Origin: Tannerella sp.
GTDB lineage: Bacteria; Bacteroidota; Bacteroidia; Bacteroidales; Tannerellaceae
Length of the DNA stretch: 10,869 bases
Assembly: GCA_031268395.1 (NCBI GenBank)
Contig: JAIRXI010000312.1
Coordinates: 1-10,869, forward strand
Direction: 5' to 3'
The notes under the pieces are model-generated. The model was not told the DNA's origin, did not search any database, and saw only the letters and a list, made by a program, of their open reading frames with translations. The position numbers were made by a program, and so were the translations under genes. Each line of letters begins with the position of its first letter. The stretch's first letter is position 1. This document shows, piece by piece, positions 1-7,405 of this stretch.

Positions 1-120
1 GCCGCGCGAGAACACTGCGACGCGCAACAATCTGTCCGCACGCCGCGCGGGAACACTGCGACGCGCAACAATCTGCCCGCACGCCGCGCGGGAAGGTTTC
101 CGACGCGTCGCATTTGCCCG
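1..120. repeat. Tandem repeat, 41-bp unit, 2 full copies plus a degenerate third
   Basis: Bases 1-41 and 42-82 are two direct copies of a 41-bp unit beginning gccgcgcg; they differ at two positions (a/g at unit base 9, t/c in tctgYccgc). A third copy starts at base 83 with the same first 12 bases (gccgcgcgggaa), then diverges but keeps cgacgcg and a terminal tttgcccg, so it looks like a decayed unit ending near 120. Each full unit contains gcgcg and cgcgc arms 12 bases apart, which could form a small hairpin. The array reaches the left edge, so its copy number is unknown. The unit length is not a multiple of three, which argues against a coding repeat. Confidence 0.8.
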
Positions 121-362
121 AAGAATACAGGAGGTACCCCGGAGAAACAGGCCATGCCATACGCTGAACGTGTGACGGCTTTTTCAGACACAGGGTGTTA
201 CGGGTGGCCCCTGTTCGCACAGCGATTGTACCGCCCCCGCTTACCCCTTCCGGCGGCGAATATGCATGGGTGTTCAAACGGGCCGGCGTGATTCAATAAA
301 TTCATGTTTATACACAATTTATTCCGGATTTTGCAGTTACATATTCATGGATATATTCCGAG
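121..362. other. Intergenic region upstream of the T9SS operon
   Basis: This 242-base stretch holds no gene I can support. It is GC-rich to about base 290 and then becomes AT-rich for roughly 70 bases up to the porP start, as expected for a promoter region. I find no full match to the Bacteroidota -7 motif TAnnTTTG. The nearest is tttgc at 330-334 without the TA half, so no promoter is called. A 45-codon frame (154-291, ATG to TGA, with ggag at 141-144) exists but has no recognisable product. The same frame is open back to base 1, where every frame lacks stops, so that openness carries little information. Confidence 0.6.
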
Positions 363-1340
363 ATGGATAGAAAACGTTTTTGGTTTGTCATCGTGATAGG
401 CAGTTTTTGCGCAATCCGGGCATGGTCACAGTCGGACGCACAGTTCAACCAGTATTTCTCGGTATTGGGGTACTATAACCCTGCCTATGCGGGAACGGCG
501 GGAGGACTGAACGTGTCGGGCATGTACAATCTGCAGTGGCTCGGCATGAAAAATGCGCCGAAAACCATGGTGTTGACGGCCGACATGCCCTGGAAGTACG
601 GCAAGTCGGAACACGGTCTTGGCGTAGTCGTGTACAGTGAGACGCTGGGACTGGATAAAAACCTGTACACCTCCGCCCAGTATGCGTTCAGGAAAAAAAT
701 CGGCAAAGGCATGTTGAGTATCGGATTGCAGGCCGGACTGGTCAACATGGCCTTTGACGGCGCCGGGATCTCCATCCCCGACGACGAGGACGAAATGCAT
801 CAGCCGCCGGAATCGGACGAAGCAATGACGACAGCCCAGGCCGACGCCATGGGCCTGGACCTGGCGGCCGGACTGTTTTTTTCCACAGCGAAATTTTATA
901 TCGGACTGGCTTCGACACACTTGCTGGAGTCAAAACTGGAGCTGGACGAAAACATGGACCGGACAATCGGTCGCGGGTATAATTTGGCGGCCGGATACAA
1001 TATTCAGTTGAAGAACCCGTTATTGGAATTGCAACCTTCGGTGTTTGCACAGTCAAACCTGCAGATGGTTTCAACGGATGTGACGCTCCGGGCCGTATAT
1101 AATAAAATGTACAGCGGAGGCATTGGCGGTCGCGTGAGCGACAGCGGGAAAATGAGCGCAGCCATTCTTTATTTTGGAATGACAATCAAAGGTTTCCGGT
1201 TCGGGTATGCGTATGAATTCCCCGTTTCGGCGCTGATCAGAACAAGCGCCGGCAGTCACGAGTTGATGGCTACCTACCGGTTGAACATCGATAAACCGAA
1301 AGGAAACAGAAATAGACATAAAAGTGTACGGATATTATAA
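363..1340 (+). CDS. porP: Type IX secretion system outer-membrane protein, PorP/SprF family
   Basis: Predicted outer-membrane beta-barrel of the T9SS. In this family PorP-type barrels link the outer membrane to the periplasmic PorK/PorN ring and the PorL/PorM motor. The 325-residue product starts with an export signal (basic MDRKR, hydrophobic FVIVIGSF, likely cleavage after AWSQ near residue 23). The family hallmark QFNQYFSVLGYYNPAYAG follows at residues 27-44. The body is rich in alternating, aromatic-ended strands, and near the C-terminus GFRFGYAYEFPVSAL (277-291) and SHELMATYRLN (298-308) match the typical family end. Residues 138-163 form an acidic, Met-rich loop that stands out from the barrel. 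The ATG at 363 is preferred because an upstream ATG at 347 runs into a stop. It is first in the porPKLMN order; the next start (ATG 1371) lies 30 bp past its TAA. Confidence 0.93.
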   Translation: MDRKRFWFVIVIGSFCAIRAWSQSDAQFNQYFSVLGYYNPAYAGTAGGLNVSGMYNLQWLGMKNAPKTMVLTADMPWKYGKSEHGLGVVVYSETLGLDKNLYTSAQYAFRKKIGKGMLSIGLQAGLVNMAFDGAGISIPDDEDEMHQPPESDEAMTTAQADAMGLDLAAGLFFSTAKFYIGLASTHLLESKLELDENMDRTIGRGYNLAAGYNIQLKNPLLELQPSVFAQSNLQMVSTDVTLRAVYNKMYSGGIGGRVSDSGKMSAAILYFGMTIKGFRFGYAYEFPVSALIRTSAGSHELMATYRLNIDKPKGNRNRHKSVRIL

Positions 1341-1370
1341 TGAAGAGGAAATAAATTGAATGTGCCAATC

Positions 1371-2801
1371 ATGAGAAAAATAGCTTTAATCCTTGCTGTC
1401 GCCCTGTTACTGATGTCGTGCGGCAGAATGTTTTCGGGCGACGGCGGCGAACTGGTAGGCGTGAAAATGGCGTCCTACAACGAGCCGGCTCCATACGGGA
1501 TGACGTTGATTAAACGGGGAGCCTTCGCAATGGGACCGTCGGACAGGGACAGTCTGTGGGATTTCCATCCCGAGACCAAAGGCGTTTCTTTTGAGGCCTT
1601 CTGGATGGATGAAACGGAAATTACGAATGCCAAATACCGCCAGTTTGTGTATTGGGTGCGCGATTCCATCATCCGTACGCGCCTGGCAGACCCGGCCTAC
1701 GGAGGAAACGACCTGTTTATGATTACCGAAGACAAGTATGGCGACCCGGTCACTCCGCATCTCGACTGGAGCCGTCCCATCCCCTGGAAACGGGCCAATG
1801 AAGACGAACAGCGTGCCATCGAAAGCGTTTACTATACGCATCCGGTCACGGGTGAGAGAGGCCTGGACCGGAAACAGATGAATTACAAATATGAATGGTA
1901 TGACTACACGTCGGCCGCCCTGCGCCGCAACAGTTTCGACCCGAACGACCGGGTACGGAATACGGATGCAGGGCAGGAACCACCCGGAGCAGTGATGATT
2001 TCGAAGGATACGGCCTTTTTCGACGGCGAGGGGCGCATCGTCAACCAGACCGTCACCCGTCCGCTGAGTTCGCCGTACGACTTCCTCCACTCACGCATTG
2101 TGAACATTTATCCCGATGAAACCAGCTGGATAAACGACTTCAAAAACGCATACAACGAGCCTTATCTGAAGATGTATTTTACCCATCCGGGATACGACGA
2201 CTATCCGGTCGTGGGCGTCTCGTTTGAGCAGGCCACGGCGTTTTGCGTCTGGCGGACGGAGTATTACCGCAAAACGCTGCCGGCCGGACGCATCGTTGAG
2301 CCGTTCCGTCTGCCCACCGAAGGCGAATGGGAATATGCCGCACGCGCCGGAAAAAGCGAAAACAAGTATCCCTGGTCGGACAATTCGCTGGTGGATGACA
2401 AGGATTGCTTCATGGCCAATTTCAAGCCCGGCGACGGCAACTACACCGAAGACGGACACCTGATCACCGCGCGCGTGGCGTCGTTTCCGCCAAATGAATT
2501 TGGCCTGTACGACATGGCCGGGAACGTGTCGGAATGGACCTCGTCGGTTTATTCCGAATCGGGACAAAACCAGGTGAGCGACATGAACCCCGACCTGCAC
2601 TACAACGCGGCCCGGGAAGATCCCTACGCGATGAAGAAAAAAGTCGTGCGCGGCGGCTCCTGGAAAGACGTGGCGCAGTTCATCCGTTCGGACATCCGCA
2701 CGTTTGAATATCAGAACGAAACCCGCTCCTATATCGGATTCCGCTGTGTACGCACGCAAATCGGCTTTTCAAACGCCAAGGGAAAAAACAAAAAGAAATA
2801 A
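1371..2801 (+). CDS. porK: T9SS ring lipoprotein PorK/GldK (formylglycine-generating-enzyme fold)
   Basis: Outer-membrane-anchored lipoprotein that with PorN builds the large periplasmic T9SS ring. From the ATG at 1371 it has 476 residues, close to the family norm. A lipoprotein signal MRKIALILAVALLLMSC puts the lipidated Cys at residue 17. The FGE/sulfatase-modifying-factor domain shows MTLIKRGAFAMG (44-55), DETEITNAKYRQF (80-92), RLPTEGEWEYAAR (313-325), AGNVSEW (383-389), RGGSW (427-431) and GFRCVRT (456-462). A long insertion at about 100-275 separates the two halves. By eye the two FGE catalytic cysteines are not conserved, so this should be a structural pseudoenzyme. An in-frame TTG at 1356, 5 bases after gaggaa, would add five residues; I prefer the ATG because it gives the compact lipoprotein signal. 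The tail is Lys-rich (KGKNKKK). Confidence 0.94.
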   Translation: MRKIALILAVALLLMSCGRMFSGDGGELVGVKMASYNEPAPYGMTLIKRGAFAMGPSDRDSLWDFHPETKGVSFEAFWMDETEITNAKYRQFVYWVRDSIIRTRLADPAYGGNDLFMITEDKYGDPVTPHLDWSRPIPWKRANEDEQRAIESVYYTHPVTGERGLDRKQMNYKYEWYDYTSAALRRNSFDPNDRVRNTDAGQEPPGAVMISKDTAFFDGEGRIVNQTVTRPLSSPYDFLHSRIVNIYPDETSWINDFKNAYNEPYLKMYFTHPGYDDYPVVGVSFEQATAFCVWRTEYYRKTLPAGRIVEPFRLPTEGEWEYAARAGKSENKYPWSDNSLVDDKDCFMANFKPGDGNYTEDGHLITARVASFPPNEFGLYDMAGNVSEWTSSVYSESGQNQVSDMNPDLHYNAAREDPYAMKKKVVRGGSWKDVAQFIRSDIRTFEYQNETRSYIGFRCVRTQIGFSNAKGKNKKK

Positions 2802-2825
2802 GGATTGATTCAAAACAATACTGAC

Positions 2826-3992
2826 ATGGGAAAATATAGCAGATACAAGAACAGGATAGAGATGTTCCTCTCCAGCGAGCGGGGCAAGCGTATATTGAAT
2901 TTTTGTTACAGTTGGGGCGCCTCGATTGTCGTAATCGGCGCGATGTTCAAGATAGTGCATTTGCCCTACGCAAATGAAATATTGTGTATATCGTTGATCA
3001 CCGAGGCCATCGTATTCTACATCTCTGCCTTCGAGCGGCCGAGCAGCGATTATAACTGGGAAGAAGTCTTCCCGGTACTGAGATCAAAAAATCCGCTGGA
3101 CCGGCCGGATTTCGAGCATCACGAAGGCGGCAACGCCGTGATTGTCGGTGGCGGCGCGGAAGGTGGCGGCACAACGGTTGTCGGAAACTTCGGCGGTAGC
3201 CCGGTCGCAGGCGGGGTCTATGCAGGCGGCGGAGGCTATGCAGGAGGCGGAGGCATTTATGCAGGAGGCGGAGTTTATGCAGGTGGAGGCATAGCCGGAG
3301 GGCCAGTCTATGCAGGCAGCGGCGCACCGGCGGCGCCCACGCCACAGGAAAGCGCCGACTTCGGACTGGCCGCGATGGGCCTGAACGTCTCCGAAGAAGA
3401 CCGGACAAACCTGGCAAACAGTATCCGGAAACTCGGCGAAGCCGCGGAACAGATCGCCGGAATAGCCGACTTGTCCGACGTGACGAAGTCGTATATCGAA
3501 CAAATTTCCAGCGTATCGCAAAACCTCGAACGCTTCAACGAAGTGACCCACACGCTGAGCGACGTTTCCGACACGCTGGTCAATTCCTGCAGGGCCATTT
3601 CGGGGGCGACGGAAGAAGACCCCGAACAGCACAGCCTCAGCTACGTCCAGCAGATGGAGCAGTTGAACCGGCATCTCTCCGGCCTGAACCAGTTCTACGA
3701 GGTACAGTTGAACGGTCTCCGCACGCAGATGGACACCATCCATCACATCAATGCCGGCCTGAACCGTATCCGCGACATGTACGACAGTTCGATGATCGAC
3801 AGCGCCGCTTTCCGAAACGAAAACGAGCGCATGGCGCAGTTGCTTACTCAGTTGAATCAGGTCTACAGCCGCATGTTGCAAGCCATGACCGTCAACATGC
3901 CCTACGGTGGCGGCGGAGCCTATCCTCCCCAGCAGCCTCCCTACCAGGGCGGTGGCGGCTACCCGCAACAGCCGCCCTATGCCGGACGCTGA
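2826..3992 (+). CDS. porL: T9SS inner-membrane motor protein PorL/GldL with Gly-rich insert
   Basis: Stator-like inner-membrane protein that with PorM converts proton motive force into work for secretion. From the ATG at 2826 it has 388 residues. Two transmembrane segments lie at about 23-44 and 50-68. GAMFKIVH and LITEAIVFYISAFE carry Y28, K42, H45, E60 and E70, which line up with residues I recall as important in Flavobacterium GldL (Y13, K27, H30, E49, E59). The remainder should be cytoplasmic: residues 101-166 are Gly-rich with repeated VYAGGG-like units, about 186-355 look helical and coiled-coil-forming, and 360-388 are a Gly/Pro/Gln/Tyr tail. GldL is near 215 residues and P. gingivalis PorL near 310, so this copy is long, mainly through the low-complexity parts. 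An in-frame TTG at 2805 is a weaker start. It lies 24 bp after porK and 45 bp before porM. Confidence 0.93.
   Translation: MGKYSRYKNRIEMFLSSERGKRILNFCYSWGASIVVIGAMFKIVHLPYANEILCISLITEAIVFYISAFERPSSDYNWEEVFPVLRSKNPLDRPDFEHHEGGNAVIVGGGAEGGGTTVVGNFGGSPVAGGVYAGGGGYAGGGGIYAGGGVYAGGGIAGGPVYAGSGAPAAPTPQESADFGLAAMGLNVSEEDRTNLANSIRKLGEAAEQIAGIADLSDVTKSYIEQISSVSQNLERFNEVTHTLSDVSDTLVNSCRAISGATEEDPEQHSLSYVQQMEQLNRHLSGLNQFYEVQLNGLRTQMDTIHHINAGLNRIRDMYDSSMIDSAAFRNENERMAQLLTQLNQVYSRMLQAMTVNMPYGGGGAYPPQQPPYQGGGGYPQQPPYAGR
3204..3325 (+). repeat. In-frame Gly/Tyr-coding repeat inside porL
   Basis: Degenerate direct repeats built on tatgcaggaggcggagg, encoding (V/I)YAGGGG-type units at roughly 18-24 base spacing. 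Copies of tatgcagg begin near 3219, 3237, 3259, 3276 and 3309. Variants keep the reading frame, consistent with expansion by slippage under coding constraint. The predicted product is a flexible cytoplasmic linker between the PorL membrane helices and its coiled-coil region. Confidence 0.8.
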
Positions 3993-4037
3993 ACCATTTG
4001 GATCCATCAAATTTTTGAATCACTGAACTGAACAATT

Positions 4038-5603
4038 ATGGCAATATCAAACAATCCCAACTCTCCCCGCCAGAAGATGATCAACCTCATGTATCTGGTG
4101 TTTATCGCGATGATGGCGCTGAACGTCTCCGTGGAGGTGCTGGATGGTTTTGAATTGGTAGAACAGAGCCTGAAGAAAACAACCTCGGACACCTCGCGCC
4201 GCAACGAACTTCTTATGAAGGAACTGACGGAATATTACCGGATGAACGAGGCCAAGGTAGGCGAATGGTATCATAAGAGCGAAGACGTAAAGTCGCAGTC
4301 GGACGGGCTGTATGACTACATGCAGGAACTCAAGCTCCGCATCGTGCAGGAGGCCGACGGCATGAAAGGCAATCTCGACGGCATCCAGCACAAGGACGAT
4401 CTCGAAGCCGCGTCGGAAGTGATGCTGGCGCCTATCACCGGCGAAGGACGGAAACTGTATGAACGGCTGGTGAACTACCGCGGAAGCATGACGGCGCTGG
4501 TGGACGACACGGCCCGGATGAACGTCATCGCCTCCGTGCTGGACCTGGAAGTCCCCGCAAAGGGCGGCATCGCCCGCAGCTGGGAAGCCACGCTGTTCGA
4601 ACACATGCCGGTGGCGGCGGCGATTACGCTCCTGACCAAACTCCAGAGCGACGTCCGCTATGTCGAGGGCGAAGTGCTGGCCTCGCTGCTGAACAGCATC
4701 GACGTGGGCGCCTATCGCGTAAACAAGATTCAGGCGATGGTCATTCCGCAAAGCCAGATTGTGATGCGGGGCACGCCTTACCGGGCGCAGATCGTACTGG
4801 CCGCCCTCGATTCGACGCAACAGCCGCGCATCTTCATCGGCGACAGGGAACTGCCCGCCTCGGACAATGGCTGGTACACGGGCGGATCCGGCGGACTGGG
4901 ACTGCAAACCTTTTCCGGCCGCATCGAACTGCCGCGCGCCGACGGCGCCACCAGCACATACCCCTTCTCGGAGACCTATTCCGTGACCGAACCGACGGCA
5001 ACCATCGCTCCCACATTGATGAACGTCCTCTACGAAAGCATTGAGAACGACATTGAAGTCGCCATTCCGGGCGTGCCGAGCAGTAGCGTGCGTGCAAGCA
5101 TTTCCGCGGGAACCATCACGCAGAAAAGCGCCAACATGTGGACGGCCCGTCCGCCGGTCAATGCCGAAACGGTCACCGTCACGCTGACCGCAAGCATGAC
5201 CGGCGGCAACCCGATTTCGATGTCGCGCGAGTTCAAGGTGCGCCAGCTGCCTCCCGCCACCCCCTTTCTTGTCTATAAAGACGCCTCGGGCAATACCCGC
5301 AAGTTCAAGGGCGGCACCATCTCCAAGAAAAGCCTGATCGAAGCCGACGGAGTAAAAGCCGCCGTCGACGACGGCATCCTGGACATCCCCTTCACCGTGA
5401 CGGGATTTGAAGTCACCTTCATGGACTCCATGGGCAACGCGCTGCCGGAAATCTCGCAAAACGGCGCCTTCACCCAGCGCCAGAAAGAAATGATACGCAA
5501 CCTGGCGCGCGGCAAGCGGTTCTACATTACGCGCGTCAAGGCAACCGACCCCGGCGGACGGGCGCAGAACCTGACCACGACGATCGAAGTGATTGTAAAT
5601 TGA
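4038..5603 (+). CDS. porM: T9SS motor/periplasmic spike protein PorM/GldM
   Basis: PorM is the second motor subunit: one N-terminal inner-membrane helix inserts into the PorL bundle and a long periplasmic shaft contacts the PorK/PorN ring. The product has 521 residues, matching the family length (about 515). PRQKMINLMYLVFIAMMALN (10-29) is the very conserved start of the family. R11 and Y19 align with GldM R9 and Y17, which I recall as functionally important. The region at about 36-220 is mostly helical (D1 of known PorM/GldM structures). From about 225 the sequence turns beta-rich and should form D2-D4, ending in TTTIEVIVN. No signal peptide is cleaved; the first helix is a membrane anchor. 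It sits 45 bp after porL and 30 bp before porN. Confidence 0.95.
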   Translation: MAISNNPNSPRQKMINLMYLVFIAMMALNVSVEVLDGFELVEQSLKKTTSDTSRRNELLMKELTEYYRMNEAKVGEWYHKSEDVKSQSDGLYDYMQELKLRIVQEADGMKGNLDGIQHKDDLEAASEVMLAPITGEGRKLYERLVNYRGSMTALVDDTARMNVIASVLDLEVPAKGGIARSWEATLFEHMPVAAAITLLTKLQSDVRYVEGEVLASLLNSIDVGAYRVNKIQAMVIPQSQIVMRGTPYRAQIVLAALDSTQQPRIFIGDRELPASDNGWYTGGSGGLGLQTFSGRIELPRADGATSTYPFSETYSVTEPTATIAPTLMNVLYESIENDIEVAIPGVPSSSVRASISAGTITQKSANMWTARPPVNAETVTVTLTASMTGGNPISMSREFKVRQLPPATPFLVYKDASGNTRKFKGGTISKKSLIEADGVKAAVDDGILDIPFTVTGFEVTFMDSMGNALPEISQNGAFTQRQKEMIRNLARGKRFYITRVKATDPGGRAQNLTTTIEVIVN

Positions 5604-5633
5604 TAAAAAAGATAACTTGTAACAAATAAGAAG

Positions 5634-6716
5634 ATGAAACGTTTCTGTTTTTTGCTGATATGGGTCGGCGCGATACTGGCAACGGTCGTGGCGCAGGCGC
5701 AGGAAGAACGCCGGGCGCCGCGCGCCGGACGCGGATCCGAACGCAGCCGGCAGGCGAATGAAAACAATAGCGGCTTGCCGGAACTGACCGTGCGGGCGCA
5801 GAACATGAATCAGCTGCTCACCCAGGACGTCGGCAATGCCCGGTGGATGCGCGTCATCTACCGTCAGCTGAACATGCTGAACGAGAAGAATGCTCCCCTC
5901 TACTATCCCGTCGCGCCGATGAACGGCATGATGAACCTTTTCACAACCATATTCCAGCTGGCCGGCGACGGCAAACTGCCCGTCTACCAGTACCTCGACG
6001 GCTACGAGATATTCGACGACGCGCACAGGACAAACTTCAAAGACGTGCTCGACCGCTTCGAAATCCTGTACGAGACGGTCCCCGGCAACGCACAGGAACG
6101 CTTTGTCATCAACGAAAGCGACGTGCCCTCGGAAGAAGTCAAGTCCTTCTATGTAAAAGAAGCCTGGTATTTCGACCAGAACAACTCGGTATACGACGTC
6201 AAAATCCTCGCTATCTGTCCCATCATCACCCGCATGATGGACATCGGCGACCAGACGACGCCCATGTTCTGGGTGCCTTACGAAGAGATACGCCCCTACG
6301 TGGCTAACAACTACATCATGACCTCGAACGTGAACAACGCCAAAACGTTCACGGTTGACGACTATTTCCGCCGCCGGATGTTCGAGGGCGAAATCATCAA
6401 GACGGAAAACCTGCTCAACCTCCCGTTGCAGGCCTACTGTCCGACGCCGGACTCGCTGGCGCTGGAACGGGAGAAAATTGAAAACGAACTGCTCGCATTT
6501 GAAAAGGCGCTCTGGTATCAGCCGGACACCACCGCGCAGGTAGCCTCAACCGGTAAAAAGGCCTCCGGACGGTCGGCTCGCAAGTCGGACGCCAAATCGA
6601 ACGCCAAATCGGGAAAAAAGGCGAAAGAAAAAGCGAAAGAAAAGGAAAAGAAAAGCACCGCCGCGCCCAAGGCCGAGAAATCCGCCCCGACCCGTAGCGT
6701 CCGCCGCGGACGATAG
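5634..6716 (+). CDS. porN: T9SS periplasmic ring protein PorN/GldN with Lys-rich tail
   Basis: Periplasmic partner of PorK in the T9SS ring. The 360-residue product begins with a clear Sec signal (MKRFCFLLIWVGAILATVVAQAQ, likely cut after AQA near 22), then a short Arg-rich linker. The conserved domain at about 50-300 includes WMRVIYRQLNMLNEKNAPLYY (71-91), GDGKLPVYQYLDG (111-123), VKEAWYFDQNNSVYDVKILAI (174-194) and FWVPYEEIRPYV (212-223), all typical of GldN/PorN. Residues 306-360 are low complexity, dominated by Lys, Ala and Ser with a run of KAKEKAKEKEKK and an Arg-rich end (RSVRRGR). It is the last gene of the porPKLMN operon and converges on the minus-strand acetyltransferase 77 bp away. 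The ATG at 5634 gives the signal peptide directly. Confidence 0.94.
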   Translation: MKRFCFLLIWVGAILATVVAQAQEERRAPRAGRGSERSRQANENNSGLPELTVRAQNMNQLLTQDVGNARWMRVIYRQLNMLNEKNAPLYYPVAPMNGMMNLFTTIFQLAGDGKLPVYQYLDGYEIFDDAHRTNFKDVLDRFEILYETVPGNAQERFVINESDVPSEEVKSFYVKEAWYFDQNNSVYDVKILAICPIITRMMDIGDQTTPMFWVPYEEIRPYVANNYIMTSNVNNAKTFTVDDYFRRRMFEGEIIKTENLLNLPLQAYCPTPDSLALEREKIENELLAFEKALWYQPDTTAQVASTGKKASGRSARKSDAKSNAKSGKKAKEKAKEKEKKSTAAPKAEKSAPTRSVRRGR

Positions 6717-6743
6717 CAAAAGCGCAGGCGGAATTTCCAAAAC

Positions 6744-6759
6744 GGTTCAGCGGGGAACC
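6744..6759 (-). terminator. Possible weak terminator of the minus-strand operon
   Basis: The 77-bp convergent gap contains a 5-bp stem with a 6-base loop (ggttc-agcggg-gaacc on the plus strand). Read on the minus strand it is followed by gttttgg, a short T-run, 35-50 bases beyond the acetyltransferase stop. The stem is short and the T-run imperfect. On the plus strand no T-run follows, so it would not obviously end the por transcript. Confidence 0.25.
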
Positions 6760-6793
6760 CGATAAATACAACACTGTCCAGAAGAACAGCCGT

Positions 6794-7324
6794 TCAATGG
6801 AAAAACGGTATGATTTCCGTTTGCTGTATTTGCCTGAATTTTTCGTAAGCTGCCTGCGTGAGAGGCTGTGGCCAGGACATCAACCACAGGCGCACGGCCG
6901 GCATATCCCTGTGGTAAGGCGGCTGGTAATGGACGATGTCGCTGTCCACAAACCCCAGTCGATGATAAAAACGCTGCCGGCGGCGGGCCGTTTCGTCCGT
7001 GGCCGGTTCGATCTCCAGCAGGACGGGCAAGTCGCTTTCGTGCATCCATTCGGACAGGAACCGACTCCCGTATCCTGTCGAGCGGCAGGCCGGATGAATG
7101 GCAAAGTGTTCTGCATAACGCCAGTCGCCGCAATCCCACCAGCCCAGAAATCCGGCCGGCAAATCGCCTTCCGCCCACGCTTCCAGCGTATACGCATCTT
7201 CCGAAAACAGGCGGCGCTGGTCTTCCGGCGAGCGGCGTTCGGAAAGCGGAAAGGACGATTCGCAGAGAGCAAGGAATGCCGGATAAAACGGATCCTCTGC
7301 GCTTCTTATAACGGTCCGTTTCAT
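6794..7324 (-). CDS. GNAT-family N-acetyltransferase
   Basis: A 176-residue single-domain GNAT protein that should transfer an acetyl group from acetyl-CoA to an unidentified amine. The acetyl-CoA-binding motif is AIHPACRSTGYGSRFL (75-90), with the R-x-x-G-x-G pattern at 81-86. QRFYHRLGF (117-125) is the usual second GNAT signature (an aromatic pair followed by x-R-L-G-F). The preceding strand, PAGFLGWWDCGDWRYAEHFA, corresponds to the beta-4 area. Nothing in the sequence indicates the substrate. It lies 81 bp downstream of aroE on the same strand, a wider gap than between the other genes of the cluster. That gap holds only small GC-rich inverted repeats, so read-through from aroE is possible but not certain. 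The 3' end faces porN. Confidence is high for the fold and low for the role. Confidence 0.85.
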   Translation of the reverse strand: MKRTVIRSAEDPFYPAFLALCESSFPLSERRSPEDQRRLFSEDAYTLEAWAEGDLPAGFLGWWDCGDWRYAEHFAIHPACRSTGYGSRFLSEWMHESDLPVLLEIEPATDETARRRQRFYHRLGFVDSDIVHYQPPYHRDMPAVRLWLMSWPQPLTQAAYEKFRQIQQTEIIPFFH

Positions 7325-7405
7325 GAGGAGGGACCGCTTTTGCGGCGACCGGTCTGCAAAACGGGATATTTTCGCGACATGCGCGAGGCGTTTTCCGACT
7401 GCATT

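Noticed and set aside
230..290. gtgttcaaacg as a possible tRNA T-arm
   Set aside because: The flanking bases do not form the required 5-bp stem, and no acceptor, D or anticodon arm can be placed around it.
1..291. Frame open from the left edge to a TGA at 289-291, including a 45-codon ATG frame from 154 preceded by ggag
   Set aside because: All six frames are nearly stop-free over the first 165 bases because of composition, and the 41-bp repeat shifts frame with each copy. The translation has no recognisable family features.
326..334. ggattttgc before porP as a -7 promoter box
   Set aside because: The TTTG half fits but the TA half is absent and no -33 element lies at the expected spacing.
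3996..4016. atttg-gatccat-caaat hairpin followed by a T-run between porL and porM, as a possible terminator or attenuator
   Set aside because: The stem is only five pairs with one G-C pair, too weak to support a terminator inside an operon whose genes must be made together.
4047..6026. A 659-codon minus-strand open frame antisense to porM and the start of porN
   Set aside because: porM and porN are clear T9SS genes over the same bases. The antisense product is His/Arg/Val-rich with no motif and crosses the porM-porN gap, so it is a compositional shadow.
7325..7405. Small GC-rich inverted repeats between aroE and the GNAT gene (for example tcgcg-catgt-cgcga on the minus strand)
   Set aside because: Stems are 4-5 bp and not followed by a T-run on the minus strand, so neither a terminator nor an RNA element can be supported.
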